A DNA stretch of 37,069 nucleotides from DAOUBA01 sp034432855 (GTDB taxonomy: Bacteria > Chloroflexota > Anaerolineae > B4-G1): contig DAOUBA010000236.1 in the NCBI GenBank assembly GCA_034432855.1, forward strand, positions 1 through 37,069. The letters run 5' to 3'. The first letter of the stretch is position 1, and every line of letters starts with the position of its first letter. Of the stretch, positions 14,005-21,658 are shown piece by piece. The position numbers and the translations under genes are program-made. The notes beneath the pieces were generated by a model that saw only the letters and a list, made by a program, of their open reading frames with translations, searched no databases and was not told the DNA's origin.

Positions 14005-15498
14005 TCAGGCCAGTTGAGCACCGGCCGCTTTTGCGCGACAACGAGGACAGGGGAGCGCCTTGCCGTGGTCGGGGTCTGCGGCCGGGACGTCCGGCCGGAT
14101 CACGCCGCTGCCGCGACACAGCGGGCAGTCTGCTTCTACCCGGGGGTCGTGGCCGTTCGCCGGCGGCGTCTCGCCCGCGCGCAGTTTGTGCGTCAGCAGC
14201 GCCGCCACGCTGCGCACCGTCGGATCGCCCGCCAGCACGTCCAGCCAGGCCTGGACCGGCTGCGTGCCATAGTCGGCGATCAGCCTTGCGGCAGCCTCGC
14301 GGCTCATCGGCGGTGTCAGCGCCGTCAGGCGTTCCAGCAGAACCCCATCCTCACCCACACCACCACCATCGCACCCACCCGCATCGAGCGCGGCGGTGTC
14401 TGGTGGTGGTGTTGGAGAAGTGTCTGGGGAAGTGTCTGTATAATACGCGCTTTCCTTTCGTCCTGTGGGTGCTTTCCTTTCGTCTTGAAGTGCTTTCCTT
14501 TCGTCCTGCGGCGCTTTCCTTTCGTCCCCCGTTGCTGTCGTTGCGTCTGTGTTCTGCAGTAGCGCCTGCAGCACTTCCACTTTGGCGGTCAGGTCGGCGA
14601 CCTGGGCCTTGAGCCGGGCAAGTTCGTCATCTCCTGCCGGAGAGGGCGGCGTGGCGCGCGGGGCCGGCTTGCTGCTCGCCCGTTCTGCTTCTTCCTCGCT
14701 TTGCTCGAACCCCAGGAACTCGCCATCCTCGGCCACGGTCATACCCTTCAAGTGCAGCGCATATTGCTTGTGCCCATCCTCGTTGCGCCAGACCGCCCAG
14801 CCTCTGGCAACCGCCTCGTTCAATGCATCGCGCACGCGCTCGACCGAGTAGCCGATGCCGTTGTCGTAACGTTGGCCCTGGCGCTCCTTGGAGCGATATC
14901 GCCGCCCGTGCGCGACCTCCTCGTCGGTCAGCCAGCACGGCTCATCCCAACCGGCCTGCCAGCCCCATTGGTGGCGGAAGCAATACTCCACCGTCAGGAT
15001 AAGGATTTCCGAGCTGATCCCGGCAGTCAGGTCGGTCCACAGCCCTGGAACGAGGAAGTAGTTCGCGGTGGGGCGCTCAAAACCCTGGCGCGACACAGCC
15101 TCTGCTTCGTCCAGCGGGAATCCCGCCTCGTCGTCGGTCGGTGGCCGCAGGTGCGGCAGGAAGGTCGGCCCGCCGTTGCCATCGGCGTGTTGCTCCAACA
15201 GGCCAATCTGTTCTGCCGACCGGAGCGATTCTTCCAGACAACGGCTGCCGAGGCCGGTGCCGCGATCCAGGCGGCGGCTGCCCTGCTGCCGTCCATACTG
15301 GAAGGCGCGACGGCTGATGCGCACCGGTTCGTCAAAGTTCCGATCGCCCCACGTCCACTTGATGGTGTATTCGGTGACCTTGAGCAGCCCCAGGATGCGG
15401 GTGCGACCAGTCTCCTGGCGGACGTTGGCCCAGATATCGAACCAGTCGTTGGGCAACCGGTAACAGTTGGAGCGAGGGCGGAAGAAGCCGGGGAACAT
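14005..15498 (-). CDS. Replication initiator-like protein, tandem winged helices plus zinc finger
   Basis: 497 residues from the ATG at 15498, chosen because GAGGAG of the preceding dnaB 3' end sits just before it; an in-frame ATG at 15537 would overlap dnaB. Two similar winged-helix segments are visible: one with IKWTWGDR ... DRGTGLGSRCLEESL (about residues 45-100) and one with FRHQWGWQ ... DNGIGYSVERVRDAL (about 190-260). Both resemble the N-terminus of phage replication protein O and RepA-type initiators. A short coiled coil (DDELARLKAQVADL), a 7-residue repeat (DERKAPQ), a Pro/Thr linker and a C-terminal CPLC...CPRC zinc-finger pattern follow. The four DNA repeats at 14449-14526 lie inside it. 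Adjacent dnaB fits an initiator that loads its own helicase, as in P22 genes 18/12. Inference, not proven. Confidence 0.7.
   Translation of the reverse strand: MFPGFFRPRSNCYRLPNDWFDIWANVRQETGRTRILGLLKVTEYTIKWTWGDRNFDEPVRISRRAFQYGRQQGSRRLDRGTGLGSRCLEESLRSAEQIGLLEQHADGNGGPTFLPHLRPPTDDEAGFPLDEAEAVSRQGFERPTANYFLVPGLWTDLTAGISSEILILTVEYCFRHQWGWQAGWDEPCWLTDEEVAHGRRYRSKERQGQRYDNGIGYSVERVRDALNEAVARGWAVWRNEDGHKQYALHLKGMTVAEDGEFLGFEQSEEEAERASSKPAPRATPPSPAGDDELARLKAQVADLTAKVEVLQALLQNTDATTATGDERKAPQDERKALQDERKAPTGRKESAYYTDTSPDTSPTPPPDTAALDAGGCDGGGVGEDGVLLERLTALTPPMSREAAARLIADYGTQPVQAWLDVLAGDPTVRSVAALLTHKLRAGETPPANGHDPRVEADCPLCRGSGVIRPDVPAADPDHGKALPCPRCRAKAAGAQLA
14449..14526 (-). repeat. Four iteron-like direct repeats inside the initiator gene (candidate origin)
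   Basis: The 14-mer GACGAAAGGAAAGC (minus strand) occurs perfectly at 14513-14526, 14492-14505, 14471-14484 and 14449-14462. Spacing is 21, 21 and 22 bp, about two helical turns. Three copies are read DERKA; the fourth is shifted by one base and read GRKES, yet its DNA is unchanged. Next to it is TATTATAC and two AAGTGTCTG direct repeats (14419-14439). This pattern fits initiator-binding iterons. Confidence 0.65.
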
Positions 15499-15499
15499 A

Positions 15500-16828
15500 T
15501 TACTCCTCTGTGGGTTTCGTGTGGGCCAATGGGACAAAGCGCACCCGGTGGGGTTGCCACAGGACGTGCACCGTGCCCGTTGGCCCGTTGCGTTGCTTGG
15601 CGACGATGATCTCGGCCGCCTCCGGGCCAGGCGTGCCCTCGCGGTAGATGAACAGGACCACGTCGGCGTCCGCCTCCTGGTTACCCGACTCCCTCAGGTC
15701 GGCCAGCGTCGGGCGCTTGTCGGCGCGCTGCTCGACGGCGCGAGAGACCTGCGAGGCGGCGACGACGGGGATCTTGAGCTCCTGGGCCAACTCCTTGAGT
15801 TCGCGGGTGATGGCGCCGATCTCCTGGTAGCGGGAGTCGTAGCGGCGGGTGGTGTGAGCCAGTTGAACGTAGTCGAGCAGCAGCAGGCCCAGGCCGTGTT
15901 CGGCGTAGAGCCGCCGGGCCTTGGCCCGCAAGTCGGCGGTGGTGAGATGTGGTGTATCGTCTACCCACAGGGGCAGCTCGGAGAGTTCCGCGACCCCCTG
16001 GACGAGCGTGGGCCATTCATCGTCGCCAACCTGGCCCATCTGGAGACGCAGGACGTCGAGGCCGGCTTCCATCGCCAGGAGCCGATGGCCGATCTCTTCG
16101 CCGGACATCTCCATTGAGAACAGGGCGGCCGGGACGCCGGCGCGCAGCGCGCTGACGGCGAGGCCCAGGAGCAGCGAGGTCTTGCCCACGCCGGGCCTGG
16201 ACGCGACGAGGGCCAGGTTCCCTCCGCGCAGGCCGCCCAGCAGCCGGTCCAGATCAGGGAAGCCGGTGGACACTCCCGGCGCGACGCCCTTGCGGGACGC
16301 GGCTTCCAGCGTCTCATAGACCTGGTCGAGGACGTCGCCGAGGGAGTGCAGACGCTCCTGGAAGGCGATCCGGCCGCGTATCTGGAAGAGCGCGGCCTCG
16401 ACCTGGTCCAGGAGATCCTCCAGGTTGAGATCGAGGTCATAGGCCAAGCCGGCAGCCTGTGAAGCGAAAGCAAGGACGCGGCGGCGCACGGCAGCCTCGC
16501 GCACCAGGCGGGCGTAGGCTTCGGCATGCAAGGCGGAAGGGACGGTGTTGATGAGGGACGTGAGGTACGCTGCGCCGCCCACTTCGTTCAACTGCCCGTG
16601 CGCCTCCAATGCATTGCACAAGGTCACAAAGTCCAGTGGTTCTCCACGCTCGCGCAGTGCGAGCGCGGCCTGGTAGACCCAGCCGTTCTTCTGCACATAG
16701 AAATCCACCGCGTCCAGGAACGGCGCGACCTGGTGCAGGGCCAGCGGATCTATGAGCAGCGAACCCAGGACGGCCTCTTCGGCCTCGACGTCGTGGGGCG
16801 GTAGATATGCTCTTTCTGAAGCGGACAT
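15500..16828 (-). CDS. dnaB: DnaB-type replicative DNA helicase
   Basis: 442 residues from the ATG at 16828, chosen for the strong AGGAGGTGATCC just upstream; an in-frame start at 16858 would overlap the stop of the RHH gene. DnaB N-terminal domain spans about residues 8-110 (PHDVEAEEAVLGSLL). The RecA-like C-terminal domain has Walker A RPGVGKTS (211-218), FSMEMS, and Walker B LLLLDYVQL (about 315-322), plus ASQVSRAVEQR and GNQEADADVV. Length is normal for DnaB. It acts as a hexamer unwinding DNA at the fork. It sits within a plasmid-like operon between an RHH protein and an initiator-like protein, which argues for an element-encoded rather than the chromosomal helicase. The stop codon is two bases from the next ATG. 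Confidence 0.92.
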   Translation of the reverse strand: MSASERAYLPPHDVEAEEAVLGSLLIDPLALHQVAPFLDAVDFYVQKNGWVYQAALALRERGEPLDFVTLCNALEAHGQLNEVGGAAYLTSLINTVPSALHAEAYARLVREAAVRRRVLAFASQAAGLAYDLDLNLEDLLDQVEAALFQIRGRIAFQERLHSLGDVLDQVYETLEAASRKGVAPGVSTGFPDLDRLLGGLRGGNLALVASRPGVGKTSLLLGLAVSALRAGVPAALFSMEMSGEEIGHRLLAMEAGLDVLRLQMGQVGDDEWPTLVQGVAELSELPLWVDDTPHLTTADLRAKARRLYAEHGLGLLLLDYVQLAHTTRRYDSRYQEIGAITRELKELAQELKIPVVAASQVSRAVEQRADKRPTLADLRESGNQEADADVVLFIYREGTPGPEAAEIIVAKQRNGPTGTVHVLWQPHRVRFVPLAHTKPTEE

Positions 16829-16857
16829 TGGATCACCTCCTGGCCAGCCAGGCCGCA

Positions 16858-17235
16858 CTACTCGTCTGTGAGCACCAGGGCCGTCGCCATATTGTCCAAC
16901 AGCGTCTCGGTCTCGTCATCCGGCTGCAGTGCAGCGGGCGCGCTGGCGACGTATCCCTCGAAACGGGCCAACGCCTGCGTCACGGCGGCCTCCACTACCC
17001 GCCGGATTTCGGCCAGGTCCGCAGCAGGTGCCGTGGAGGGGCACAGTGTCGCTACGCCCGTACTCTGTCCTGGATGGCTGCCGAGGCCCCGCGCCAGGGC
17101 CTCTTTCACGGCCTGAGATTTGGCGCCATACGGCCGGCCGTCGAATTGCGCCAGCCAGCCGATCAGTTCATCGTCCTGGCCGGGATACAGGCGAATTTGC
17201 AGACGGATCTCGGCGAGCGGTTTCCTGCGGCGCAC
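16858..17235 (-). CDS. Small ribbon-helix-helix-like protein, candidate ParR adaptor
   Basis: 125 residues with a GTG start at 17235 preceded by GAGGTGA. The N-terminus (IRLQIRLYPGQDDELIGWL ... AKSQAVKEALARGL) reads as strand-helix-helix, the RHH pattern of ParR/CopG DNA-binding proteins. After a low-complexity linker comes an acidic C-terminus (DDETETLLDNMA) preceded by a helix with VVEAAVTQALARFEG. It lies 51 bases downstream of the ParM-like gene, the same order as in R1-type parMRC loci where parR follows parM. ParR binds centromere repeats and caps ParM filaments. Family membership is inferred from pattern and position; a CopG-type repressor is the alternative. Confidence 0.65.
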   Translation of the reverse strand: MRRRKPLAEIRLQIRLYPGQDDELIGWLAQFDGRPYGAKSQAVKEALARGLGSHPGQSTGVATLCPSTAPAADLAEIRRVVEAAVTQALARFEGYVASAPAALQPDDETETLLDNMATALVLTDE

Positions 17236-17286
17236 CGTCTCACCTCGCAGATGGCGTCACCTGGCTGCACCTGGCTACAGTTGGCG

Positions 17287-18339
17287 TCATTTTTCGCTCC
17301 CGAATACCCGCACGGCGTAGCGCGCCAGGCCGATGGCGTTGGCTGCGACCGGGTTGGGGAGGACGACGCCGTGGGGATACTGGCGCAACAGTGCCTCGCG
17401 CAGCGTCTCCGACCCGCCACCGGTGAACAGCAGGTGCGCGAACTGGCGGCCGTTGCCCCAGCGTTGCTCCACGAAGGTCACCACGCCAGCGGCAGCCGTG
17501 TCCAGCGCCTGGGTCACCAGCGGATGCAGGTTGACTTCTCCTGCGGCGGTGTAGATTCTGGGCCGCTTCTCGCGCAGCAGCGTGTCGGCCTCGTGCAGCG
17601 GGGGCTCTACGCCGTATTGCGCCTTCACCGCGTTGACGAGCAGTTCCGCCGCCCGGCGCATCCCCGCCGTGTCCCCGCCGGTGAAGCGGCCGACGACCTC
17701 GCCACCCTCCACACAGAACAGGTCGAGCGTGTTGAAGCCGACGTCGCAGATGGCGACCGGCGCTCTCAGGTCGCCCTTCGCTCGCACCCATCTGCCGCCG
17801 TCGTCCAGCCCCCAGGCGAAGAACGTGCCGGCAGGCTGCGCCATCACGCGCACGTCCTCCACCTGGAGGGTTGCCGCTTCATCGTCGACGGCGAAGCGGT
17901 GGCGGCCCACCATCCAGCCCTTCAATCCCCGCAGGGCTTCTCGTGCCCGCTCCGTGTCGGCCATCACTTCGACCGGCAGGCCGACCATCAGGCGCAGTGC
18001 CTCGCGCTGGATGCCCTGGCCCAGAGCGCGGTGCAGCGCCGCGTAGAACAGTGCCCGCAGTTCGGGGCCATCGCTCAGGCGCAAAAAGTCCATCCGCTGC
18101 ACCGGGCGGGCGAAGCGAGACACCCCCTCGCCGACCAGGTAGGTCACGCCGCCGCAGGTCACCCGGTCGGGTGTGGCCCGCCTGGCGCGGCGGCCCAACT
18201 GTCCCAGAGAGAGCAGCCCCAGATCGGTCTCGCCGACGCCGACCACCGAGGGAACGATGGCGAGGGCAATCCCTTCCGAGGTGACGGTAGCGATCTTGAA
18301 ATTGCCGAAACCGGGATCAATGCCAAGACAGATGCCCAT
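17287..18339 (-). CDS. ParM/StbA-family actin-like ATPase
   Basis: 350 residues. Actin-fold signatures: phosphate-1 LGIDPGFGNFK (about 5-15), phosphate-2 AICDVGFNTLDL (about 197-208) and the adenosine motif LLFTGGGSETL (about 303-313). These match plasmid and archaeal ParM-like proteins (ParM, Alp-type, Ta0583-like), which polymerise with ATP to push plasmids apart. ATG at 18339 has AAGGAGG eight bases upstream. Its neighbours are an RHH protein downstream and AACCAC-type direct repeats upstream, so the locus has all three parts of a type II partition system. The subfamily cannot be fixed by eye. Confidence 0.88.
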   Translation of the reverse strand: MGICLGIDPGFGNFKIATVTSEGIALAIVPSVVGVGETDLGLLSLGQLGRRARRATPDRVTCGGVTYLVGEGVSRFARPVQRMDFLRLSDGPELRALFYAALHRALGQGIQREALRLMVGLPVEVMADTERAREALRGLKGWMVGRHRFAVDDEAATLQVEDVRVMAQPAGTFFAWGLDDGGRWVRAKGDLRAPVAICDVGFNTLDLFCVEGGEVVGRFTGGDTAGMRRAAELLVNAVKAQYGVEPPLHEADTLLREKRPRIYTAAGEVNLHPLVTQALDTAAAGVVTFVEQRWGNGRQFAHLLFTGGGSETLREALLRQYPHGVVLPNPVAANAIGLARYAVRVFGSEK

Positions 18340-18375
18340 AGCGAAACCTCCTTATCTCGTGTCACTCGATTGCTG

Positions 18376-18426
18376 AACCACATCAACCGCACTTGAACCA
18401 CGCAAACCACGCGCCGGCTAAACCAC
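18376..18426 (-). repeat. Five GTGGTT-type direct repeats upstream of the ParM gene
   Basis: GTGGTT/GCGGTT (plus strand AACCAC/AACCGC) occurs at 18376, 18385, 18396, 18405 and 18421, at intervals of 9, 11, 9 and 16. The cluster lies just before the parM ribosome-binding site, where R1-type parC repeats lie. The last copy covers the 3' end of the FtsK-type gene. Similar AACCAC strings also occur as intergenic filler in such genomes, so this is a candidate only. Confidence 0.45.
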
Positions 18427-19776
18427 AGCCAGGGCGCGGAGTTGTTCGGTCATGCGGCGCGGGAATTTGCGCCCGCCTTCGTAGTGCGCCGGTGTCAGCA
18501 GCCCTTCCAATTCCCAGCGGCGAGCCAGAGCCTCGACCTGGCGATGGCTCACGCCAGCGGCCCTAGCGATCTCCTGATATGGGAATGCGCCGCAGAACGG
18601 CTCTCGCAGCGCGATCTCGACCAGCCGCTTCTCCCAATCCTCCAGCGCCAGCGGCGGCTTCAGGGGTGCTTGTCCCTGCCGCAACCGTCCCAGGACGTCC
18701 TCGATCATCGCTGTGGGCGCGTCGAACGCCTGCGCCTCGACCCGGCGTCCTTCCCACACGAACAGAATGCGTCCCTGGATGCGCGGCAACTTTTCCGCGC
18801 CGGCGCGGCCCAGGATAACCTTGCTATCTGCCAAGTCGGGCACAGGGAGCGAGATGCGTGTCGCCAGGTTGCACTTGAGAAAGCCGGATACGACCGCGCT
18901 CTCCGGTCTCTGCGTCGCCAGCACAGGCAAGATGCCGTAGGCTCCGCCACGGCTCACCAGGTCACGCAGCGCCGCATCTACGCCGACCGTCTCTAGCGCG
19001 CTGGCTAACTCGTCCACCACCAGCACCAGGTACGGCGGGCGGACGTCCACAGGCAGTTCGGCGACGTTGCGAACGTTGTTCTGCCGGAGCAGCCGGCTGC
19101 GTTGCGAGAGTTCCCCGCGCAGGTTGCCCAGGACATTGGCCAACTCCGCGCCGCTGCGGGCGACGGTTTCGACGTGGCGCAGCCCTGTGTAGCGCCCAAA
19201 CTCGATGCCATCTTTGCCGTCGAACAGGATCAGCCGCACGCGCTCGGCCGGCTTGCCGGTCACGAGCGCGAGCAGCCAGGTGTGCAACAGCGTCGTCTTG
19301 CCCATCCGCCGCGTGCCGCCGATCAACACACTGTCCATATCCAGGAGTGAGAGCCACAGCGGGCCGCGGTGGCTGATGCCCAGCGGCAGCATCAGCCGCC
19401 CGCTGGGGCGCGTGGTTAGGTCGAGTGGCACGCGATCAGGGAGCGCTGCGGGCTCCAGGTGCGCCAGGCCCGGCGTATAGGCGACCTGGATGAACAGGTA
19501 CGAGCCGTTGGAGACGACCGCCCGCCGGTGCAGGTGCTCAGCCAACCGCTGCGCAAAGTCGGGCTTCGACACTTTGGCGCCGTTCACGATCAGCGGGTCG
19601 AAGATGAGGATCGCCCGCGTTGGGTTGGGCCAGACGACGAACGCGGGACCGCGCCTCCGTTCCAAGCGCAATGCATCCTCCCGCTGGAGAAATGTCAGCG
19701 CGCGATCGGCCACGAGCCGCGCGGCATTGATACGGTATTGGTCGACGGCGACCGGCTGCAATGCATTACTGTTCAT
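18418..19776 (-). CDS. FtsK/SpoIIIE-type DNA translocase ATPase
   Basis: 452 residues from the ATG at 19776 (GGAGGAG eight bases upstream, overlapping the end of the preceding gene by 11 bases). Walker A GGTRRMGKTT (153-162), FDGKDGIEF after it, and Walker B YLVLVVDEL (249-257), then ATQRPES, the usual FtsK/TraB-like layout. No membrane helix is present. A C-terminal winged helix (about 395-440: FPYQEIARAAGVSHRQVEALARRW) resembles the gamma-type DNA-reading domain. Such ATPases pump double-stranded DNA in conjugation of actinobacterial type or act as coupling proteins. The two membrane proteins encoded upstream could be its anchor. It could equally serve segregation of the replicon. Confidence 0.88.
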   Translation of the reverse strand: MNSNALQPVAVDQYRINAARLVADRALTFLQREDALRLERRRGPAFVVWPNPTRAILIFDPLIVNGAKVSKPDFAQRLAEHLHRRAVVSNGSYLFIQVAYTPGLAHLEPAALPDRVPLDLTTRPSGRLMLPLGISHRGPLWLSLLDMDSVLIGGTRRMGKTTLLHTWLLALVTGKPAERVRLILFDGKDGIEFGRYTGLRHVETVARSGAELANVLGNLRGELSQRSRLLRQNNVRNVAELPVDVRPPYLVLVVDELASALETVGVDAALRDLVSRGGAYGILPVLATQRPESAVVSGFLKCNLATRISLPVPDLADSKVILGRAGAEKLPRIQGRILFVWEGRRVEAQAFDAPTAMIEDVLGRLRQGQAPLKPPLALEDWEKRLVEIALREPFCGAFPYQEIARAAGVSHRQVEALARRWELEGLLTPAHYEGGRKFPRRMTEQLRALAVV

Positions 19777-20872
19777 CGGGTATCTCCTCCCACTGTGCAT
19801 CCAGGATTTCGACCTGTCCGGCGATCTGCGGCGGGGGTGTGTCCGTTGCCGGCAACATCACGTAGGGCAGCCGGCTCTGCCGATGCAGTCGCCCTGCTGC
19901 CTGCACCGCTGCTCCGGGATGCAGCCGCCGCCCATTCTGGGCCGCCGCGGCGACGGGCCGTGTGACGGTGTCCACGATCTGGTCGCTCCGTACCACTTCC
20001 GGGCTGCCACCCGGCAGCGCTTTGGCATCGCCGGTGTTCAGGTCAATCGCCTGCCCCGGCCCGCCGTCGCGGTCGGCGTTGTAGGTGGTCAACTGCGGAG
20101 CTTGGACCCACGCCTTGAACAAGCCACGGTTGACGACGGCCAGGATCAACGGCATATCCGGGCTGCCGGTCCTGAAAGCCAGGAAGCGCAGCATCAGCGC
20201 GTGCCAGGCGCGAGGGATCAGCCACACCAGCGCTGCCACGCCAACGAGGGCCAGTGCCACCCAGAGCACGAGTCTGAGCACGTGTACGATGGGCGTCGTG
20301 GCCTGCTCCCACCGCCGTTGGGTCAACTCGGTGGCCAGGTTTGCCGCCGTCAGAGTCGCCGTTGGCGCCGCTACTGCGGTTTGCTCGGCGTAGTAGACCG
20401 CAGTGGCCGTCTGTGCGGCCTGGGCGGTTGCGGTGGCCTGCGTGTAGGCGATGGCCGTCGCCGTCCTATGGGCTTGAGCGGTTTCGGTGGCCTGCGCGTA
20501 GGCGATAGCCGTTCCTGTCGCGTTGGCTTCCGCCGTGCGGGTGGCCTGTAGGGCTGCCGCCGTAGACGTTGCAGCTACGGCGATCTGCGTCTGCTCGAAG
20601 AGCCATTGCTCGCGGGCGGCCACGGTCTGCTGGGCTTCCTGAGTGATGACAGCGTTGATCGCTTCTGCAGTCATCTGCATCGCCGCGGCGGTCTCCTGAG
20701 CGTGATTGGCCTGGATGTTGGCCATCGCTGCCGTGCCGTACAGCGAGAATGCCGGCGTGGGGCAAGGCGTGACGGCGTAGTAGGCATAGTCGCCTTCGCA
20801 GCCGGCGCCGAAGGTCAGGAGGAGCATAGCACAACCGATTGCTGTGAACAAAGTCCATCGTCGCCGGTTCAT
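19766..20872 (-). CDS. Membrane lipoprotein with Ala/Thr-rich coiled coil
   Basis: 368 residues from the ATG at 20872, two bases after the preceding stop. An N-terminal signal with a lipobox-like LTFGAGC ends near residue 25. Residues about 45-170 are Ala/Thr/Gln repeats (TATAIAYTQATATAQAAQ), likely one long helix or coiled coil. One membrane segment follows (LRLVLWVALALVGVAALVWLI, about 195-215). The cytosolic C-terminal about 140 residues (SPDMPLILAVVNRGLFKAW ...) end in acidic DEQ. If both signal and helix insert, the Ala/Thr rod is outside and the tail inside, next to the ATPase encoded directly downstream (overlap 11 bases). A role as membrane partner of the translocase is inferred; the family is not recognised. 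Confidence 0.75.
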   Translation of the reverse strand: MNRRRWTLFTAIGCAMLLLTFGAGCEGDYAYYAVTPCPTPAFSLYGTAAMANIQANHAQETAAAMQMTAEAINAVITQEAQQTVAAREQWLFEQTQIAVAATSTAAALQATRTAEANATGTAIAYAQATETAQAHRTATAIAYTQATATAQAAQTATAVYYAEQTAVAAPTATLTAANLATELTQRRWEQATTPIVHVLRLVLWVALALVGVAALVWLIPRAWHALMLRFLAFRTGSPDMPLILAVVNRGLFKAWVQAPQLTTYNADRDGGPGQAIDLNTGDAKALPGGSPEVVRSDQIVDTVTRPVAAAAQNGRRLHPGAAVQAAGRLHRQSRLPYVMLPATDTPPPQIAGQVEILDAQWEEIPDEQ

Positions 20873-20874
20873 CG

Positions 20875-21450
20875 TCACCACCAGGATTCACCCTCGCCGC
20901 CGTCGTCGAGCAGCGCGCAGACATTGCTATCGTCCGGTGCGTTCAGCGCCGGCCCGCCATAGACCACCGGCGGGTATTGGGGGCGCCGCAGGTCACGCAG
21001 CGCTTGCAGCATCTCTAGCAGGAGCATCTGCTGCATCGTCTGCTGCAACTGTTCCCCTGCTCCTTCACCCCTTTGCTCCAATTGTCCCCAGTGCGCGTTC
21101 GGTCCTGGCGTCCAACGTCGCGCGCCCAGGCGCCTTTCTGCCCGGCGCAGCCGGAAGGCCAGGTAGCCCCCGCCGGTCAGGGCAGCCAGCACGACAGCGA
21201 CCAGGAGTACTGCCAGGATCGTCGTGGTAATGCTCCCAGCGGTTTGCCCCACGCTTGCCACGGTCGCCGCCTGCGCAGCCTGGCGCGCGGCCGTCGCCTG
21301 CGCGACCAGAGCATACGCTACCGTTCCTATCACACCCAACCCACCCAGCGCCAGGAGGAACCTGGCGATCTGGCGGCCAACACGAAGGAGCAGTATGCCC
21401 AAAACAGCGATGGCTAAACCGATCAGAACAATTGCAGTCTCACGCGCCAT
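20875..21450 (-). CDS. Small three-helix membrane protein
   Basis: 191 residues. Three hydrophobic segments are seen: about 5-23 (AIVLIGLAIAVLGILLL), 30-50 (RFLLALGGLGVIGTVAYAL) and 74-100 (TTTILAVLLVAVVLAAL). Between the second and third is the same Ala/Thr/Gln style (QATAARQAAQAATVAS) as in the lipoprotein encoded next, so the two may be related or interact. The C-terminus is cytosolic, Gln/Met/Leu-rich (QLQQTMQQMLLLEMLQAL), then Pro-rich and acidic. Its start overlaps the preceding gene by 28 bases. No known family was recognised. Confidence 0.75.
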   Translation of the reverse strand: MARETAIVLIGLAIAVLGILLLRVGRQIARFLLALGGLGVIGTVAYALVAQATAARQAAQAATVASVGQTAGSITTTILAVLLVAVVLAALTGGGYLAFRLRRAERRLGARRWTPGPNAHWGQLEQRGEGAGEQLQQTMQQMLLLEMLQALRDLRRPQYPPVVYGGPALNAPDDSNVCALLDDGGEGESWW

Positions 21451-21641
21451 GTCGCAACTCCAGTTCTGGACCGCCGGATGACGACGGCCCTGGCTCGCAC
21501 CAACGCGCCATCCAGCATCTCGCGGGTTTCGGCCAGCGAGGGACCGCTCTCTTTATCGAGACACGTCCACTCTGCGCGCAGTTCGCGGCGCAGGTACTCG
21601 ACCACCTCGGCCAGCACATCGTCCGGGTCTTCGCCTGACAT
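21423..21641 (-). CDS. Small hypothetical protein
   Basis: 72 residues with ATG at 21641 preceded by AGGAGG at good spacing, which is the main reason to accept it. The N-terminal half is acidic and helical (DPDDVLAEVVEYLRREL); the C-terminal half is basic strand-like (VRARAVVIRRSRTGVATWRVRL). It lies 17 bases after the 87-residue gene and overlaps the next by 28. It may form a pair with the upstream DUF4258-like protein, as toxin and antitoxin genes do, but nothing proves this. Confidence 0.6.
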   Translation of the reverse strand: MSGEDPDDVLAEVVEYLRRELRAEWTCLDKESGPSLAETREMLDGALVRARAVVIRRSRTGVATWRVRLQLF

Positions 21642-21658
21642 ATCGGCCTCCTGGCGGC

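Noticed and set aside
16807..18396. 529-codon plus-strand frame
   Set aside because: Antisense to the ParM, RHH and DnaB genes, whose motifs are unambiguous; composition is that of a shadow frame.
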